64,000 bases of DNA from NCBI RefSeq assembly GCF_036059255.1, contig NZ_CP107947.1:7316001-7380000 (forward strand), given 5' to 3'. The translations under genes and the position numbers were made by a program. Shown one piece after another: positions 27,507 to 38,292 of this stretch (positions are counted from its first letter, which is position 1; every line of letters begins with the position of its first letter). The DNA is from Micromonospora sp. NBC_00389 (GTDB lineage Bacteria > Actinomycetota > Actinomycetes > Mycobacteriales > Micromonosporaceae). The notes under the pieces were generated by a model. It worked only from the letters and a program-made list of their open reading frames with translations. It was not told the DNA's origin and searched no databases.

Positions 27507-29389
27507 CGGTCCACCTCGATCTCCAGGCCCGACGGCAGCGGGGCGACCTCTTCGTCGTCGTACGAGCGCTCCTGCGCGCGCTCGACCTCCGCTTGCTCGT
27601 AGGCGGTGACCAGGTCGGCGTAGCCGGGCACGGTGGCCAGCAGCTCGGTGTGCGTACCCCGGGCCACCACCCGTCCCTGCTCCACGTAGATGACCTCGTC
27701 GGCCATCGCGATGGTGGCCCGGCGGTACGCCACCACCAGGATCGACGCGGCCGGCACTCCGGGCTGGGACGCCGACGAGCGCAGCCCGGCCAGGATGGCC
27801 GCCTCCACCCGGGGGTCAACGGCGCTGGTCGCGTCGTCGAGCACCAGCAGGCGCGGCCGGCCGGCCACCGCGCGGGCCAGGGTGAGCCGCTGCCGCTGGC
27901 CGCCGGAGAGCGAGGTGCCCCGCTCGCCGACCATGGTGTCCAGCCCGTCGGGCAGCGCCGCCACGAACCCGTCCGCCTCGGCGAGCCGCAGCGCCGCCCA
28001 GACGTCCTCGTCGTCGATGCCGGGCCGGTCGAGGGCGATGTTGGCCCGGACCGTGTCGTCGAAGACGAACGGCACCTGGGCGACCAGGGCTACCGTGCCG
28101 GCGAGCGACGCGGCGGTCAGCTCGCGCACGTCCACCCCGTCCAGCTCGACGGTGCCGGCGTCCGGGTCGACCAGTCGCACCGCCAGCGAGGCGATGGTGG
28201 ACTTGCCGGCGCCGGTCGGGCCGACCAGAGCCACCGTCCGCCCGGCGGGCACCGTGAAGCCGACCTCTCCGAGCACCTGCGCACCGGGCTGGTGCGCCTC
28301 GGCGGGCGGGTAGGAGAAGTGCACGTCGGTGAAGGTGAGGGTGGCCGGGACCGGGGTGGCCGGGTCGAGGACCACCCGCCCGTACGGCATCTCGCCGGTG
28401 GCGTCGAGGACCCGGCGGACCCGGTCCCAGCCGGCGACGCTGCGCGGCAGCTCGGCCAGCACCCAGCCGATGGCCCGCACCGGGAAGGCCAGCACGGTGA
28501 AGAGGAAGGCCACGCTGACCAGCTCCGTGACGCTGATCGCGCCCTGCCGCAGCCGGAACGCCCCGACCACCAGCACGGCCAGGGTGCCGAGGCTGGGCAG
28601 CGTCTCCAGCAGCGGGTCGAACACGCCGCGCAGCCGGCCGACCGCGATCAACGCGTCGCGCAGCTCACCGGCCCGACCGGCGAACCGGGCGGTCTCCTGC
28701 GCCTCGCGGCCCATCGTCTTGACCACCAGGGCACCGTCGAAGCTCTCGTGGGCGATCCCGCTGACCTCGGCGCGCAGCCGCTGAGCCCGGGCCTGCCGGG
28801 GTGCCATCCGGCGGGAGTAGACCACGTTGAGCGCGAACAGCGCGGGGAAGACCGCGAGGCCGACCAGGGCCAGCGCCCAGTCGGTGGCGAACAGCGAGAC
28901 GATCGCGCCGACCAGCATCACCAGCGTGCCGACCGCGAAGGGCAGCGGCGCGATCGGATACCAGGCAGCCTCCACGTCGGAGTTGGCGTTGGAGAGCAGG
29001 GTGCCGGTGGCGTTGCGGTGGTGCCAGGACAGCGGCAGGTCCAGGTAGCGACGGGTGACGCGGCGGCGGTAGGCCGCCTGGAGGCGGTACTGCATGTAGC
29101 CGGCGCCGAGTCGGCGGCCGAAGATCCCCACCACCCGCAGCACGCTGATCCCGAACAGCGCGACCGCGGCCAGCGCCAGGGTGCCGGTGGCCACCTCGCC
29201 GCGGGCGATGGCCGGTACCACCACGTCGCCGACGACCCCGCCGACCACGTACGCGCTGACGATGACCATCGCGCCGAACAGCACGCTGCCGACCACCGCC
29301 ACCGTGAAGATCCGTGGCTGCTCCCGGATCGCCTGCCGGAGAACCCCCAGCCCTCGGCCGAGCACATCCCGACTTGTCTTGCTCGCCAC
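27503..29389 (-). CDS. Heterodimeric ABC exporter, subunit with degenerate ATP site
   Basis: 628 residues: membrane domain with six helices (about 25-310) and nucleotide-binding domain. Walker A GPTGAGKST (390-398) and signature LSGGQ (494-498) are canonical, but Walker B is LLVLDD with Asp519 for the catalytic Glu, and the switch His is replaced by Tyr555 (VVAYRRAT). These are the changes expected for the degenerate half of a heterodimer with the next gene. A C-terminal acidic tail (ERSYDDEEVAP) follows. GTG at 29389 is preceded by GGGGGAG. Its TGA overlaps the repeat mini-ORF. Confidence 0.92.
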   Translation of the reverse strand: MASKTSRDVLGRGLGVLRQAIREQPRIFTVAVVGSVLFGAMVIVSAYVVGGVVGDVVVPAIARGEVATGTLALAAVALFGISVLRVVGIFGRRLGAGYMQYRLQAAYRRRVTRRYLDLPLSWHHRNATGTLLSNANSDVEAAWYPIAPLPFAVGTLVMLVGAIVSLFATDWALALVGLAVFPALFALNVVYSRRMAPRQARAQRLRAEVSGIAHESFDGALVVKTMGREAQETARFAGRAGELRDALIAVGRLRGVFDPLLETLPSLGTLAVLVVGAFRLRQGAISVTELVSVAFLFTVLAFPVRAIGWVLAELPRSVAGWDRVRRVLDATGEMPYGRVVLDPATPVPATLTFTDVHFSYPPAEAHQPGAQVLGEVGFTVPAGRTVALVGPTGAGKSTIASLAVRLVDPDAGTVELDGVDVRELTAASLAGTVALVAQVPFVFDDTVRANIALDRPGIDDEDVWAALRLAEADGFVAALPDGLDTMVGERGTSLSGGQRQRLTLARAVAGRPRLLVLDDATSAVDPRVEAAILAGLRSSASQPGVPAASILVVAYRRATIAMADEVIYVEQGRVVARGTHTELLATVPGYADLVTAYEQAEVERAQERSYDDEEVAPLPSGLEIEVDR

Positions 29390-29550
29390 GCTCTCCCCCG
29401 CCGTAAGCCGCAATTATCTCCCTCATCCTTACCGGTCCGGACCACCCCCGCCGACTCGGACCGGATATGTCGACCGTCACGTACCGGACGGCGGGACCGG
29501 CTCGACGTCGACCCGAGATCCGCCGGCGCGCGCTCGCGGGCCCCCGGGCC

Positions 29551-29556
29551 TACCAT
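29551..29556 (+). promoter_or_regulatory. -10 box of the TIGR03085 gene
   Basis: TACCAT, then 7 nt, then ATG: leaderless spacing. No Shine-Dalgarno motif. Confidence 0.45.
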
Positions 29557-29563
29557 CGGGGCC

Positions 29564-30193
29564 ATGCCGCGGTATGCCCGAGCCGAGCGCCAAGCGCTGG
29601 CCGACCTCATGCTGGCCCTCGGGCCGGACGCTCCGACGATCAACGAGGGCTGGGCCACCCGCGACCTCGCCGCGCACCTGGTGCTGCGGGATCGCCGCCC
29701 GGACGCGGCCAGCGGCCTCGTGCTGGCACCGCTGCGTGGGTACGCCGAACGGGTCCGTCTCCGGCTCGCCGCCCAGCCCTATCCCGAGCTGGTGGCGCAG
29801 GTGCGCCGGCCGCCGGTGTGGAGCCCGGTCAGCAACCCGGTGACCGACGAACTGGCCAACACGCTGGAGTTCTTCATCCACCACGAGGACGTGCGGCGGG
29901 CCGGCTCGGGATGGCTGCCGCGCGAGCTGTCGCCCGGCCTGCAGGCCGCGCTCTGGAAGCGGGCCGCCCCGATGGCCCGGCTGGCGCTGCGCCGCTTCCC
30001 TGCGGACCTGTACGTGCAGGCGCCCGGGTACGGCGAAATCTCGGTCGGCCGCGGCGGTGAGCCGCTGCGGGTGGTCGGCGCCCCGGCCGAGCTGACCCTG
30101 TTCCTCTCCGGCCGGCAACGGGTGGCCCGCGTCCAGTTGGACGGCCCGGCCTCCTCCGCGCAGCAGCTGCGTAACGCCAGCCTGGGCATGTAA
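29564..30193 (+). CDS. TIGR03085 family protein (maleylpyruvate isomerase-like fold)
   Basis: 209 residues beginning MPRYARAERQALADLMLALG. The pattern NEGWATRDLAAHLVLRDRRPDAA, the HHEDVRR triad region (NTLEFFIHHEDVRRAG) and a sterol-carrier-like C-terminus (VVGAPAELTLFLSGRQ) match the actinobacterial TIGR03085 family, part of the DinB/mycothiol-dependent maleylpyruvate isomerase-like group with likely metal-binding histidines. Reaction unknown; a mycothiol-linked role is possible. TACCAT lies 7 nt before the ATG, so the mRNA is probably leaderless. Confidence 0.82.
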   Translation: MPRYARAERQALADLMLALGPDAPTINEGWATRDLAAHLVLRDRRPDAASGLVLAPLRGYAERVRLRLAAQPYPELVAQVRRPPVWSPVSNPVTDELANTLEFFIHHEDVRRAGSGWLPRELSPGLQAALWKRAAPMARLALRRFPADLYVQAPGYGEISVGRGGEPLRVVGAPAELTLFLSGRQRVARVQLDGPASSAQQLRNASLGM

Positions 30194-30306
30194 CTTTCTG
30201 TGCCTTATCGGTCACATTCCCGGCGCGGAACGATCCGGACCGATACCTACTCCCGTACGCTTCACCGCGCCGTTCCGCGCCGGGGCGGCACGAGTGGGGG
30301 CGGACC

Positions 30307-31254
30307 ATGCGGAGTTTCGCGATCTCGGCGCTGGAGGAGCCCCCCTTCCCGGCGGGGCGCCATGAGGCCACGGATCGGGTGGCGAGCGAGAGCGTCGAGT
30401 GGGCGCGCGTGTTCAGGCTGGTCGATTCCGGACACCGAGTTCACCGGCTGCAACGGGCGGATGCCGCCGGCCTGGCCGGCCGGGCCTGCCCGGACGGGCC
30501 GGTGCACGGGTTACGGCTGCTCACCGACCTGATCTCCTGGCTCTTCGTGATGGACGACGCCTGCGACGAGGACGGCCTCGGCACCGACCCGAGCCGGCTG
30601 GCACCGGCGATCGGCACCCTGCTCGACGTGCTGGACCGGTGCGGTGACCCGGACATCGTGCCGCCCGCCGTTGGGCCGCTGGGTGACGCGCTGCACGACC
30701 TGTGCCGCCGCGCCCGGGCGCAGGGCCACCCGGCACTGCTGCTGCGGTTCGTCAGCCAGTTGCGGGAGTACCTGCTGGCGCTGCTCTGGGAGGCGGCCAA
30801 CCGGGAGCGCCGGCGGGTGCCCGAGGTGGCGGAGTACGTCCAACTGCGCCGACACATCGGCGGCGTGCACCCCTGCCTCACCCTGACCGACCTCGCGTCG
30901 AAGGAGCCGCCCGGGTCGGCCCGACGCGCCGATCCGGCACTGCTCACCCTGGACCTGCTGGCGGTCGACCTGGTCTGCTGGTGCAACGACCTCTTCTCCT
31001 ACGGCAAGGAGAGCCAGGTCCACCCGGACGCGCACAACCTGGTGACGGTGATCGCCCAGGAGAGCGGCTCGGACGAGGCGGACGCCCTGCGGGCGGCTGC
31101 GGACCGGTTCAACCGAGGGCTGGCGGCGTACCTGACCGTGGAGGAAGCGCTGCTGGCCTGCGGGGACGACGGGTTGCGCCCCGCGCTCGCCGCCCGGCGC
31201 AACTGGGTCCGGGCCACCTACGACTGGTCACTCGTGGCCGCCCGGTACGCCTGA
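30307..31254 (+). CDS. Class I terpene synthase
   Basis: 315-residue all-helical cyclase. It has the aspartate-rich motif DDACDE (83-88) for the first metal site and NDLFSYGKE (227-235), a full NSE triad, plus RRHIGGVHPC with the pyrophosphate-sensing Arg region. The C-terminus ends WSLVAARYA, close to the usual RY motif. It would ionise a prenyl diphosphate (probably C15) to a cyclic terpene. It stands alone, with no prenyltransferase or P450 nearby, so the product cannot be guessed. GGGGGCGG precedes the ATG. Confidence 0.88.
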   Translation: MRSFAISALEEPPFPAGRHEATDRVASESVEWARVFRLVDSGHRVHRLQRADAAGLAGRACPDGPVHGLRLLTDLISWLFVMDDACDEDGLGTDPSRLAPAIGTLLDVLDRCGDPDIVPPAVGPLGDALHDLCRRARAQGHPALLLRFVSQLREYLLALLWEAANRERRRVPEVAEYVQLRRHIGGVHPCLTLTDLASKEPPGSARRADPALLTLDLLAVDLVCWCNDLFSYGKESQVHPDAHNLVTVIAQESGSDEADALRAAADRFNRGLAAYLTVEEALLACGDDGLRPALAARRNWVRATYDWSLVAARYA

Positions 31255-31350
31255 TCTGGCCGTACCGGTTGGTGGGATGGCACCGCCGGACGATCACCGG
31301 GGCTAGCCGATGTCCGGTGGCAGGCAATACCCTTCGGTAACCACTTTGAC

Positions 31351-33219
<1,869 letters not shown>

Positions 33220-33268
33220 GCCGACCGTCGGTGGCCTCGCACACGCCCGGGTGCGGGGCCGCTGGCGT

Positions 33269-34584
33269 TCACAGGTGCCGCCCCCCCGCCAGTGCGTCTG
33301 GTCGGCCTCGGCGGCCAGTTGCTCGGTCAGCGCCACCTCGCGCACCTGCCGGCGCAGCGTCGCGTCCACCACCGTCTGCACCACGGTGGCCGCCAGGACG
33401 ACCAGACCGAGCAGTCCCAGCGCGAGCAGCTCCGGCAGTCGGGCCGCGACCGGCAGCAGCACGACGATCAGCCCCACCGCCACGGCCGACGGCCAGCGCA
33501 GGGTGTCGAGCCCGCGCCACCCGAGGGCCATCAGCGCCAGCAGGTACAGGGCCACCCCGCCGTACAGGGTCAGCAGGTCGAAGCCGGGCAGCGGCACACC
33601 CCAGCTCGGCGTGGACGGGTCTGCCGCGTCGGCGAGCAGCCCCTTGAGGCCCAGCGCGAACAGAATCGTCGCGGCCACCATCGGCAGGTGCAGGTAGGTG
33701 TACGCGCTGCGGGCCAGCGCGCGGCGCTGGTCCTGATCACGGGTCCGGTGCAGTCGCTGCTCCAGCGCCAGGGCGAGGGTGTCGAAGTACGCCCACCAGA
33801 GCGCGGCGACCACGGCGATGCCCAGTACCGCCGCGATGATCACCGGCCAGGTCAGCGGTAGGCCGGTGATGAACCCGGGGCCGAGCCCGAGCGAGATGAT
33901 CGACTCACCGAGTGCGACCAGAATGATCAGCGCGTGCCGCTCGGCCCAGTGTCCAGCCGAGACGAGCGTCCATCCGCTGCGGCGGAGCAGCAGGCCGAAG
34001 CCGTACTCGACGGCGATGGCGACCAGCCACAGCGTCAGCCGGATGCCGGTCCCGATCGGCACGTCGAACAGCCGCGGCGGCAGCAGCGGGGCGCTGACGA
34101 TGAGCGCGGTGGAGATCAGCACCGGCACGGCGAGCAGCAACGAGCGGCGGCGCAGCTGCGGGTCGTACCGGACCACCCAGCCGAAGATCGCGACCTGGAA
34201 CGCGCGGACCAGGAAGTAGCAGGTCACGAAGACCGGCGGGCCATACAGACCGCCGGGCGCGTCGCTGAACGCCTGCGGCATGCTCAGCGCGAAGACGAAC
34301 GCCGCGGCCATGCTGGCGAAGCCGACCAACGGGACGATGCCCTGGTCGGTGCGCACCACGTTGCCGAAGGCGGCGAAGCTGGTCCAGCACCACCAGAGCA
34401 GGGCCAGCACCAGTAGGCAACGGATCAAGCCGGCCGCGTTCGGATTGTCGGCGGTCAGCGTGGTGACGTTGAGGAAGGCGAAAACGAAGACCAGGTCGTA
34501 GAAGAGTTCCAGTCGGTTCGTACGGGAACCGGGGGCGCCGGGCCGGATCCCGCGCGACCACCGGACCCCGCCTTCGCCGCCCAT
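33269..34584 (-). CDS. Low temperature requirement protein A (LtrA), 3' end uncertain
   Basis: Multi-spanning membrane protein of about 430 residues. NRLELFYDLVFVFAFLNVT at the N-terminus and ERHALIILVALGESIISLG in the middle are LtrA signatures; about ten to twelve hydrophobic segments. Function is not established. Oddity: in the sequence as given the frame does not stop at the expected place but runs antisense through the acyl-CoA ligase gene. One more G in the G7 run (33281-33287 complement) would give a TGA at 33271-33269, three codons after the run, so a homopolymer error or a real stop loss is likely. The end given assumes that stop. Confidence 0.75.
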
Positions 34585-34710
34585 CCCGGCAGTCCGTCAG
34601 CACGGGGCGGACCGGCAGGCCCGATTGGATGACCTCGGCAGGCGGCCAGCGGCCCTGCGGGCGGGCCTGCCGATTGCTCGGCTCAGCGGGACGCGGGTGT
34701 GCGCCGGGAC

Positions 34711-36168
34711 TCAGGCGATGACGGCTGGCTCCCGCCAGCGCTGCCGGCCGGTGCGGTCCAGGTCGTAGCGGACCGCGGCGATCCGCCCCACGGCCTCCAC
34801 CAGGTCGGCGGCGGGCAGGGTGAACGGCAGCCGCAGGAACCGCTCCAGGGTGCCGTCGAGGCCGAACCGAGGACCGGGCGCCAGCCGGACGCCGACCTCC
34901 TCGGCGGCCCGGGCCAGCGCGCTGGAGACCGGGCCGTCCAGCTCGGCCCAGAGCGTCACACCGCCGCGCGGCACGGTGACCCGCCAGTCCGGCAGCCGGT
35001 GCGCCAGCGCGCCGAGCAGCGCGTCGCGCTGGGCGGCGAGCTGGACGCGGCGGCCCGCGACGATGGCCGCCGCGTCGGCGAGCAGGTGCACCGCGACCAG
35101 TTGGTCCAGCACGGGGCTGGCCATGTCCACACCGACCCGGACGGCGGCCAGCCGCTGCACCTGCGGCGCGGAGGCGCGTACCCAGCCGATCCGCAGGCCA
35201 CCCCAGTACGGCTTGCTCATCCCGCCGATCGTGACCACCCGGGAGTGCCGGTCGAAGGTGGCCGTCGGCGGGGGTAGCTCGGTGCCGTCCAGCGGCAGGT
35301 CCACGAAGGACTCGTCGATGACCAGGTCGGTGCCGACGGCGTGGGCGGCGGCCACCACCCGCTCACGCAGCGACGCCGGCATCAGGTGCCCGGTCGGGTT
35401 CTGGAACTCCGGGATCAGGTAGGCCAGCTTGGGCCGGGTCTGCCGGAGGCTGCCCAGCAGCAGATCGGACTCCCAGCCGCCGGCGTCGGCGGCCAGGCCG
35501 TGAGTGGTGATCCGGGCGCGCCGACCGGCCAGCGCGGCGAGGGCGTTGGGGTAGGTCGGGGACTCGACCAGCACGCTGCCGCCGGGGGCCAGGGCGAGCC
35601 GCAACACCAGGTCCAGTGCGTGCTGGGTGCCATTGGTGACCATGATCTGGTCGGCCGAGGTGGGTAGGCCCCGGGCGGTGTACCCGTCGGCCACGGCCTC
35701 GCGCAGCTCGATGATGCCGGTCGGGTGGTAGCCGGCCCCGCCCAGGTAGCGGGGCAGGTCCTCGGCGGCGGCCCGGGCCGCCGCCAGCAGTTGCGGCGGG
35801 GCGGCCAGCGCCGCGACGCCGAGGTCGATCATCTCCCGGTCGTCCAGCGGGGTCCAGAGGCCGGTGCTGGCCACCCGGTGGTTGCCGGGCAGCATGGTCC
35901 AGCTCCCGGCGCCCCGACGGCTGGCCAGGTGCCCGGTCTCGCGCAGCTGCCGGTACGCGGCGGTGACCGTGGTGCGGCTGATCCGCAGCGCCTCGGCCAG
36001 CTCCCGTTCGGCCGGCAGGCGGACACCCAGCGGTAGCCGGCCGTCGGCGAGCAACCCGCGCACCGTGCTGGCCAGGGCGGCGTAGTCAGGGCTGCGCCGC
36101 CGACCCGGCAGGGCGTGCCACTGCCCGAGCAGGCGGGCCAATTGGACGCCCCTCAGCTCACCCGCCAT
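34711..36168 (-). CDS. MocR-type PLP-dependent transcriptional regulator (YczR-like)
   Basis: 485 residues. An N-terminal GntR winged helix (YAALASTVRGLLADGRLPLGVRLPAERELAEALRISRTTVTAAYRQL) is followed by a fold-type I aminotransferase domain with NGTQHALDLVLRLA, the SPTYPNALAAL segment, EFQNPTGHLMP, VIDESFVDL and the PLP lysine in GGMSKPYWGGLRIG. Such MocR proteins sense PLP-bound ligands and act on DNA direct repeats. It is divergent from a YczE-type membrane protein gene, an arrangement known for YczR regulators. ATG at 36168 has GGAGGAG upstream; 15 more residues are possible. Confidence 0.92.
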   Translation of the reverse strand: MAGELRGVQLARLLGQWHALPGRRRSPDYAALASTVRGLLADGRLPLGVRLPAERELAEALRISRTTVTAAYRQLRETGHLASRRGAGSWTMLPGNHRVASTGLWTPLDDREMIDLGVAALAAPPQLLAAARAAAEDLPRYLGGAGYHPTGIIELREAVADGYTARGLPTSADQIMVTNGTQHALDLVLRLALAPGGSVLVESPTYPNALAALAGRRARITTHGLAADAGGWESDLLLGSLRQTRPKLAYLIPEFQNPTGHLMPASLRERVVAAAHAVGTDLVIDESFVDLPLDGTELPPPTATFDRHSRVVTIGGMSKPYWGGLRIGWVRASAPQVQRLAAVRVGVDMASPVLDQLVAVHLLADAAAIVAGRRVQLAAQRDALLGALAHRLPDWRVTVPRGGVTLWAELDGPVSSALARAAEEVGVRLAPGPRFGLDGTLERFLRLPFTLPAADLVEAVGRIAAVRYDLDRTGRQRWREPAVIA

Positions 36169-36183
36169 GGCCACTCCTCCGAT

Positions 36184-36211
36184 ATTGGCTTCTCCCTCCG
36201 GGAGGATTGGC
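36184..36211 (+). promoter_or_regulatory. Direct repeats upstream of the YczE-type gene
   Basis: ATTGGC at 36184-36189 and 36206-36211, exactly 22 bp apart (two helical turns), with a third at 36237-36242 inside the gene start. Direct repeats on one face of the helix suit MocR regulators, whose gene is divergent here. The second copy abuts the TAGGGT -10 box. Confidence 0.5.
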
Positions 36212-36214
36212 ACC

Positions 36215-36220
36215 TAGGGT
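36215..36220 (+). promoter_or_regulatory. -10 box of the YczE-type gene
   Basis: TAGGGT, 7 nt before ATG 36228; leaderless spacing, supporting this start over one at 36207. Confidence 0.45.
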
Positions 36221-36227
36221 GGCATGC

Positions 36228-36881
36228 ATGGCACTGATTGGCAATCTCCGGCACCGGCCGGCGCGACGGTTGGCCCAGCTCTACGTCGGGCTGGTCCTCT
36301 ACGGGGTCAGCATGGCCCTGATGATCCGCTCCGGCCTGGGCCTGGACCCGTGGGACGTGTTCCACCAGGGGTTGTCCGAGCTGACCGGGCTCTCCTTCGG
36401 CACGGTCACCATCGCGGTCGGCGCGCTGGTGTTGCTGCTCTGGATCCCGCTACGGCAGCGGCCCGGTCTCGGCACGGTCAGCAACGTGGTGGTGATCGGC
36501 CTGGTGGTGGACTCCACACTGGCCCTGCTGCCGTCCGGCGGCCCGCTCGGCGTGCGGATCGCGCTGCTGGTTACCGGGATCGTCGCCAACGGGGCCGCCA
36601 CCGGCATGTATCTCGGCGCCCGGTTGGGCCCGGGCCCGCGCGACGGGTTGATGACCGGCTTCGTGGCCCGCCGGCCCGGCTGGTCGATCCGGCTGGTGCG
36701 CACGGTCATCGAGGTCACCGTGCTGGCGCTGGGCTGGCTGCTGGGCGGCACGGTCGGCCTGGGGACCGTCGCGTACGCGCTGGCCATCGGTCCGCTGGCC
36801 CAACTCTTCATCCCGCTGTTCGCGGTGCCCGAACCGGACACCGCCGCACCCGCTCCAGCGACCGCCGCGCCGGCCGTCTGA
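36228..36881 (+). CDS. YczE/YyaS/YitT-type membrane protein
   Basis: 217-residue integral membrane protein with about five or six helices: LAQLYVGLVLYGVSMALMIRS, FGTVTIAVGALVLLLWI, VSNVVVIGLVVDSTLALL, VRIALLVTGIVANGAATGMYL, VIEVTVLALGWLLGG. The RSGLGLDPWDVFHQGLS and GPRDGLMTGFVAR motifs are characteristic of YczE. Function unknown, but vitamin B6-related transport is suspected because MocR regulators usually control PLP-linked genes; here that is inference only. The polar tail is Ala/Pro-rich. Confidence 0.85.
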   Translation: MALIGNLRHRPARRLAQLYVGLVLYGVSMALMIRSGLGLDPWDVFHQGLSELTGLSFGTVTIAVGALVLLLWIPLRQRPGLGTVSNVVVIGLVVDSTLALLPSGGPLGVRIALLVTGIVANGAATGMYLGARLGPGPRDGLMTGFVARRPGWSIRLVRTVIEVTVLALGWLLGGTVGLGTVAYALAIGPLAQLFIPLFAVPEPDTAAPAPATAAPAV

Positions 36882-36982
36882 GCCCTCACCGACCGTTCGC
36901 GGACCGGCACGCCACGGTGGTGCGGCGGGCCGGATGGTGGGTGGGTGTTCCCTTCCGCGACGCTCGCCGTCATCATCTCTGC

Positions 36983-37444
36983 ATGGGGGAGAACGGTTGG
37001 CGCTGGACCGATGCCTGGATCTTCGTGTCGCTGGTCATCGCGAGCGGGGCGGGGCGGCACCGTCGGTCGGCCACCAGCCGCCGGCCGGAGGGCGTCCGCC
37101 TGACCGACGTGCTCTCCACCGCCGATCACCTCAATCACGCGATCCCGCAGCGCCACGAGGTGGAGGCCGCGGTCCAGCGGCTGGTCGGCGCCGGGCTGGT
37201 CAGCGTCACGGACGGCTGGTTCCGGATCACCGCCGACGGCGAGCAGCTCTGGCGCACCAGGCCGCGCGCCGGGGTGGCGACCATGGTGGACACCGTGCAG
37301 GGCGTGCTGAGCCGCCGGCACGCGCCGGCCAGCGCCGACTGGAGCCTGGACGAGGCCGACCACGCGGCGGCCGTCCAGGAGTACATGGTCCGCTCGATCC
37401 CCACCCCCCGGCGTTCGCCGGAGGGTCAGTCCGGCGGGTACTGA
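36983..37444 (+). CDS. Hypothetical protein, winged-helix-like
   Basis: 153 residues starting MGENGWRWTDAWIFVSLVIA. The middle (LTDVLSTADHLNHAIPQRHEVEAAVQRLVGAGLVSVTDGWFRITADGEQLW) has the pattern of a small winged-helix fold of the kind that follows 'two-helix, strand-turn-strand' in PadR/MarR-like proteins; I can name no family. It ends 6 nt before the convergent hisF. A CATCAT box lies 6 nt before the ATG. Confidence 0.7.
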   Translation: MGENGWRWTDAWIFVSLVIASGAGRHRRSATSRRPEGVRLTDVLSTADHLNHAIPQRHEVEAAVQRLVGAGLVSVTDGWFRITADGEQLWRTRPRAGVATMVDTVQGVLSRRHAPASADWSLDEADHAAAVQEYMVRSIPTPRRSPEGQSGGY

Positions 37445-37450
37445 CCGGGC

Positions 37451-38218
37451 TCAGCGCACCGGGTGGCCGCCGCGGCGCAGCACGTCCTTGACCTCGGCCA
37501 CGGTCAGCTCGCGGAAGTGGAACACGCTGGCGGCGAGCACCGCGTCCGCGCCGGCGGCGATCGCCGGTGGGAAGTGCGCCACCTCGCCGGCGCCGCCGCT
37601 GGCGATCACGGGCACGTCCACCACCGCCCGTACCGCGGCGATCAGTTCCAGGTCGAAGCCCGCCTTGGTGCCGTCGGCGTCCATCGAGTTGAGCAGGATC
37701 TCCCCCGCGCCCAGCTCGGCCCCTCGCTGCGCCCAGTGCACCGCGTCGATCCCGGTGCCGCGCCGGCCGCCGTGCGTGGTGACCTCGAAGCCGCTGGGCG
37801 TGCTGCCGGCCGGAGCCCGGCGCACATCGAGGGAGAGCACCAGCACCTGCCGGCCGAACCGGTCGGCGATCTCGGCGATCAGCTCCGGCCGGGCGATGGC
37901 TGCGGTGTTCACGCCGACCTTGTCCGCGCCAGCGCGCAGCAGAGTGTCCACGTCAGCGACCTGCCGGATCCCGCCGCCGACGGTCAGCGGTATGAACACC
38001 GACTCGGCGGTGCGGCGCACCACGTCGAGCATGGTGCCCCGGTCGCTGGAGGACGCGGTGACGTCGAGGAAGGTCAGCTCGTCCGCGCCGGCCCGGTCGT
38101 AGGCGGCGGCCAGCTCCACCGGGTCGCCGGCGTCGCGTAGGTCGAGGAAGTTGACCCCCTTGACCACCCGCCCGGCGTCCACGTCCAGACAGGGGATCAC
38201 ACGCACCGCCACCGTCAT
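37451..38218 (-). CDS. hisF: Imidazole glycerol phosphate synthase cyclase subunit
   Basis: 255-residue TIM barrel that uses ammonia from HisH to make imidazole glycerol phosphate and AICAR. Catalytic Asp in [18 protein letters not shown], second Asp in [15 protein letters not shown], phosphate sites TVGGGI and [15 protein letters not shown] at 38218 is chosen by homology start and a TAGGCT box 7 nt upstream; the longer frame to 38296 is not expected. Its partner hisH lies at 41801-42433 in the main his operon, so hisF is a separate transcript here. Confidence 0.96.
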   Translation of the reverse strand: MTVAVRVIPCLDVDAGRVVKGVNFLDLRDAGDPVELAAAYDRAGADELTFLDVTASSSDRGTMLDVVRRTAESVFIPLTVGGGIRQVADVDTLLRAGADKVGVNTAAIARPELIAEIADRFGRQVLVLSLDVRRAPAGSTPSGFEVTTHGGRRGTGIDAVHWAQRGAELGAGEILLNSMDADGTKAGFDLELIAAVRAVVDVPVIASGGAGEVAHFPPAIAAGADAVLAASVFHFRELTVAEVKDVLRRGGHPVR

Positions 38219-38225
38219 GCCGCGA

Positions 38226-38231
38226 AGCCTA
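38226..38231 (-). promoter_or_regulatory. -10 box of hisF
   Basis: TAGGCT on the minus strand, 7 nt before the hisF ATG: leaderless spacing. Confidence 0.45.
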
Positions 38232-38292
38232 TCCTCCGCGCACGGCACGGCGGCCGACCCGTTCGGGCCGACCGCCGTGAACGAGGTCTGGG

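Noticed and set aside
27281..30193. A plus-strand 970-codon frame across the ABC genes into the TIGR03085 gene
   Set aside because: Only the last 209 codons (from ATG 29564) look like a protein; the rest is antisense to ABC exporters.
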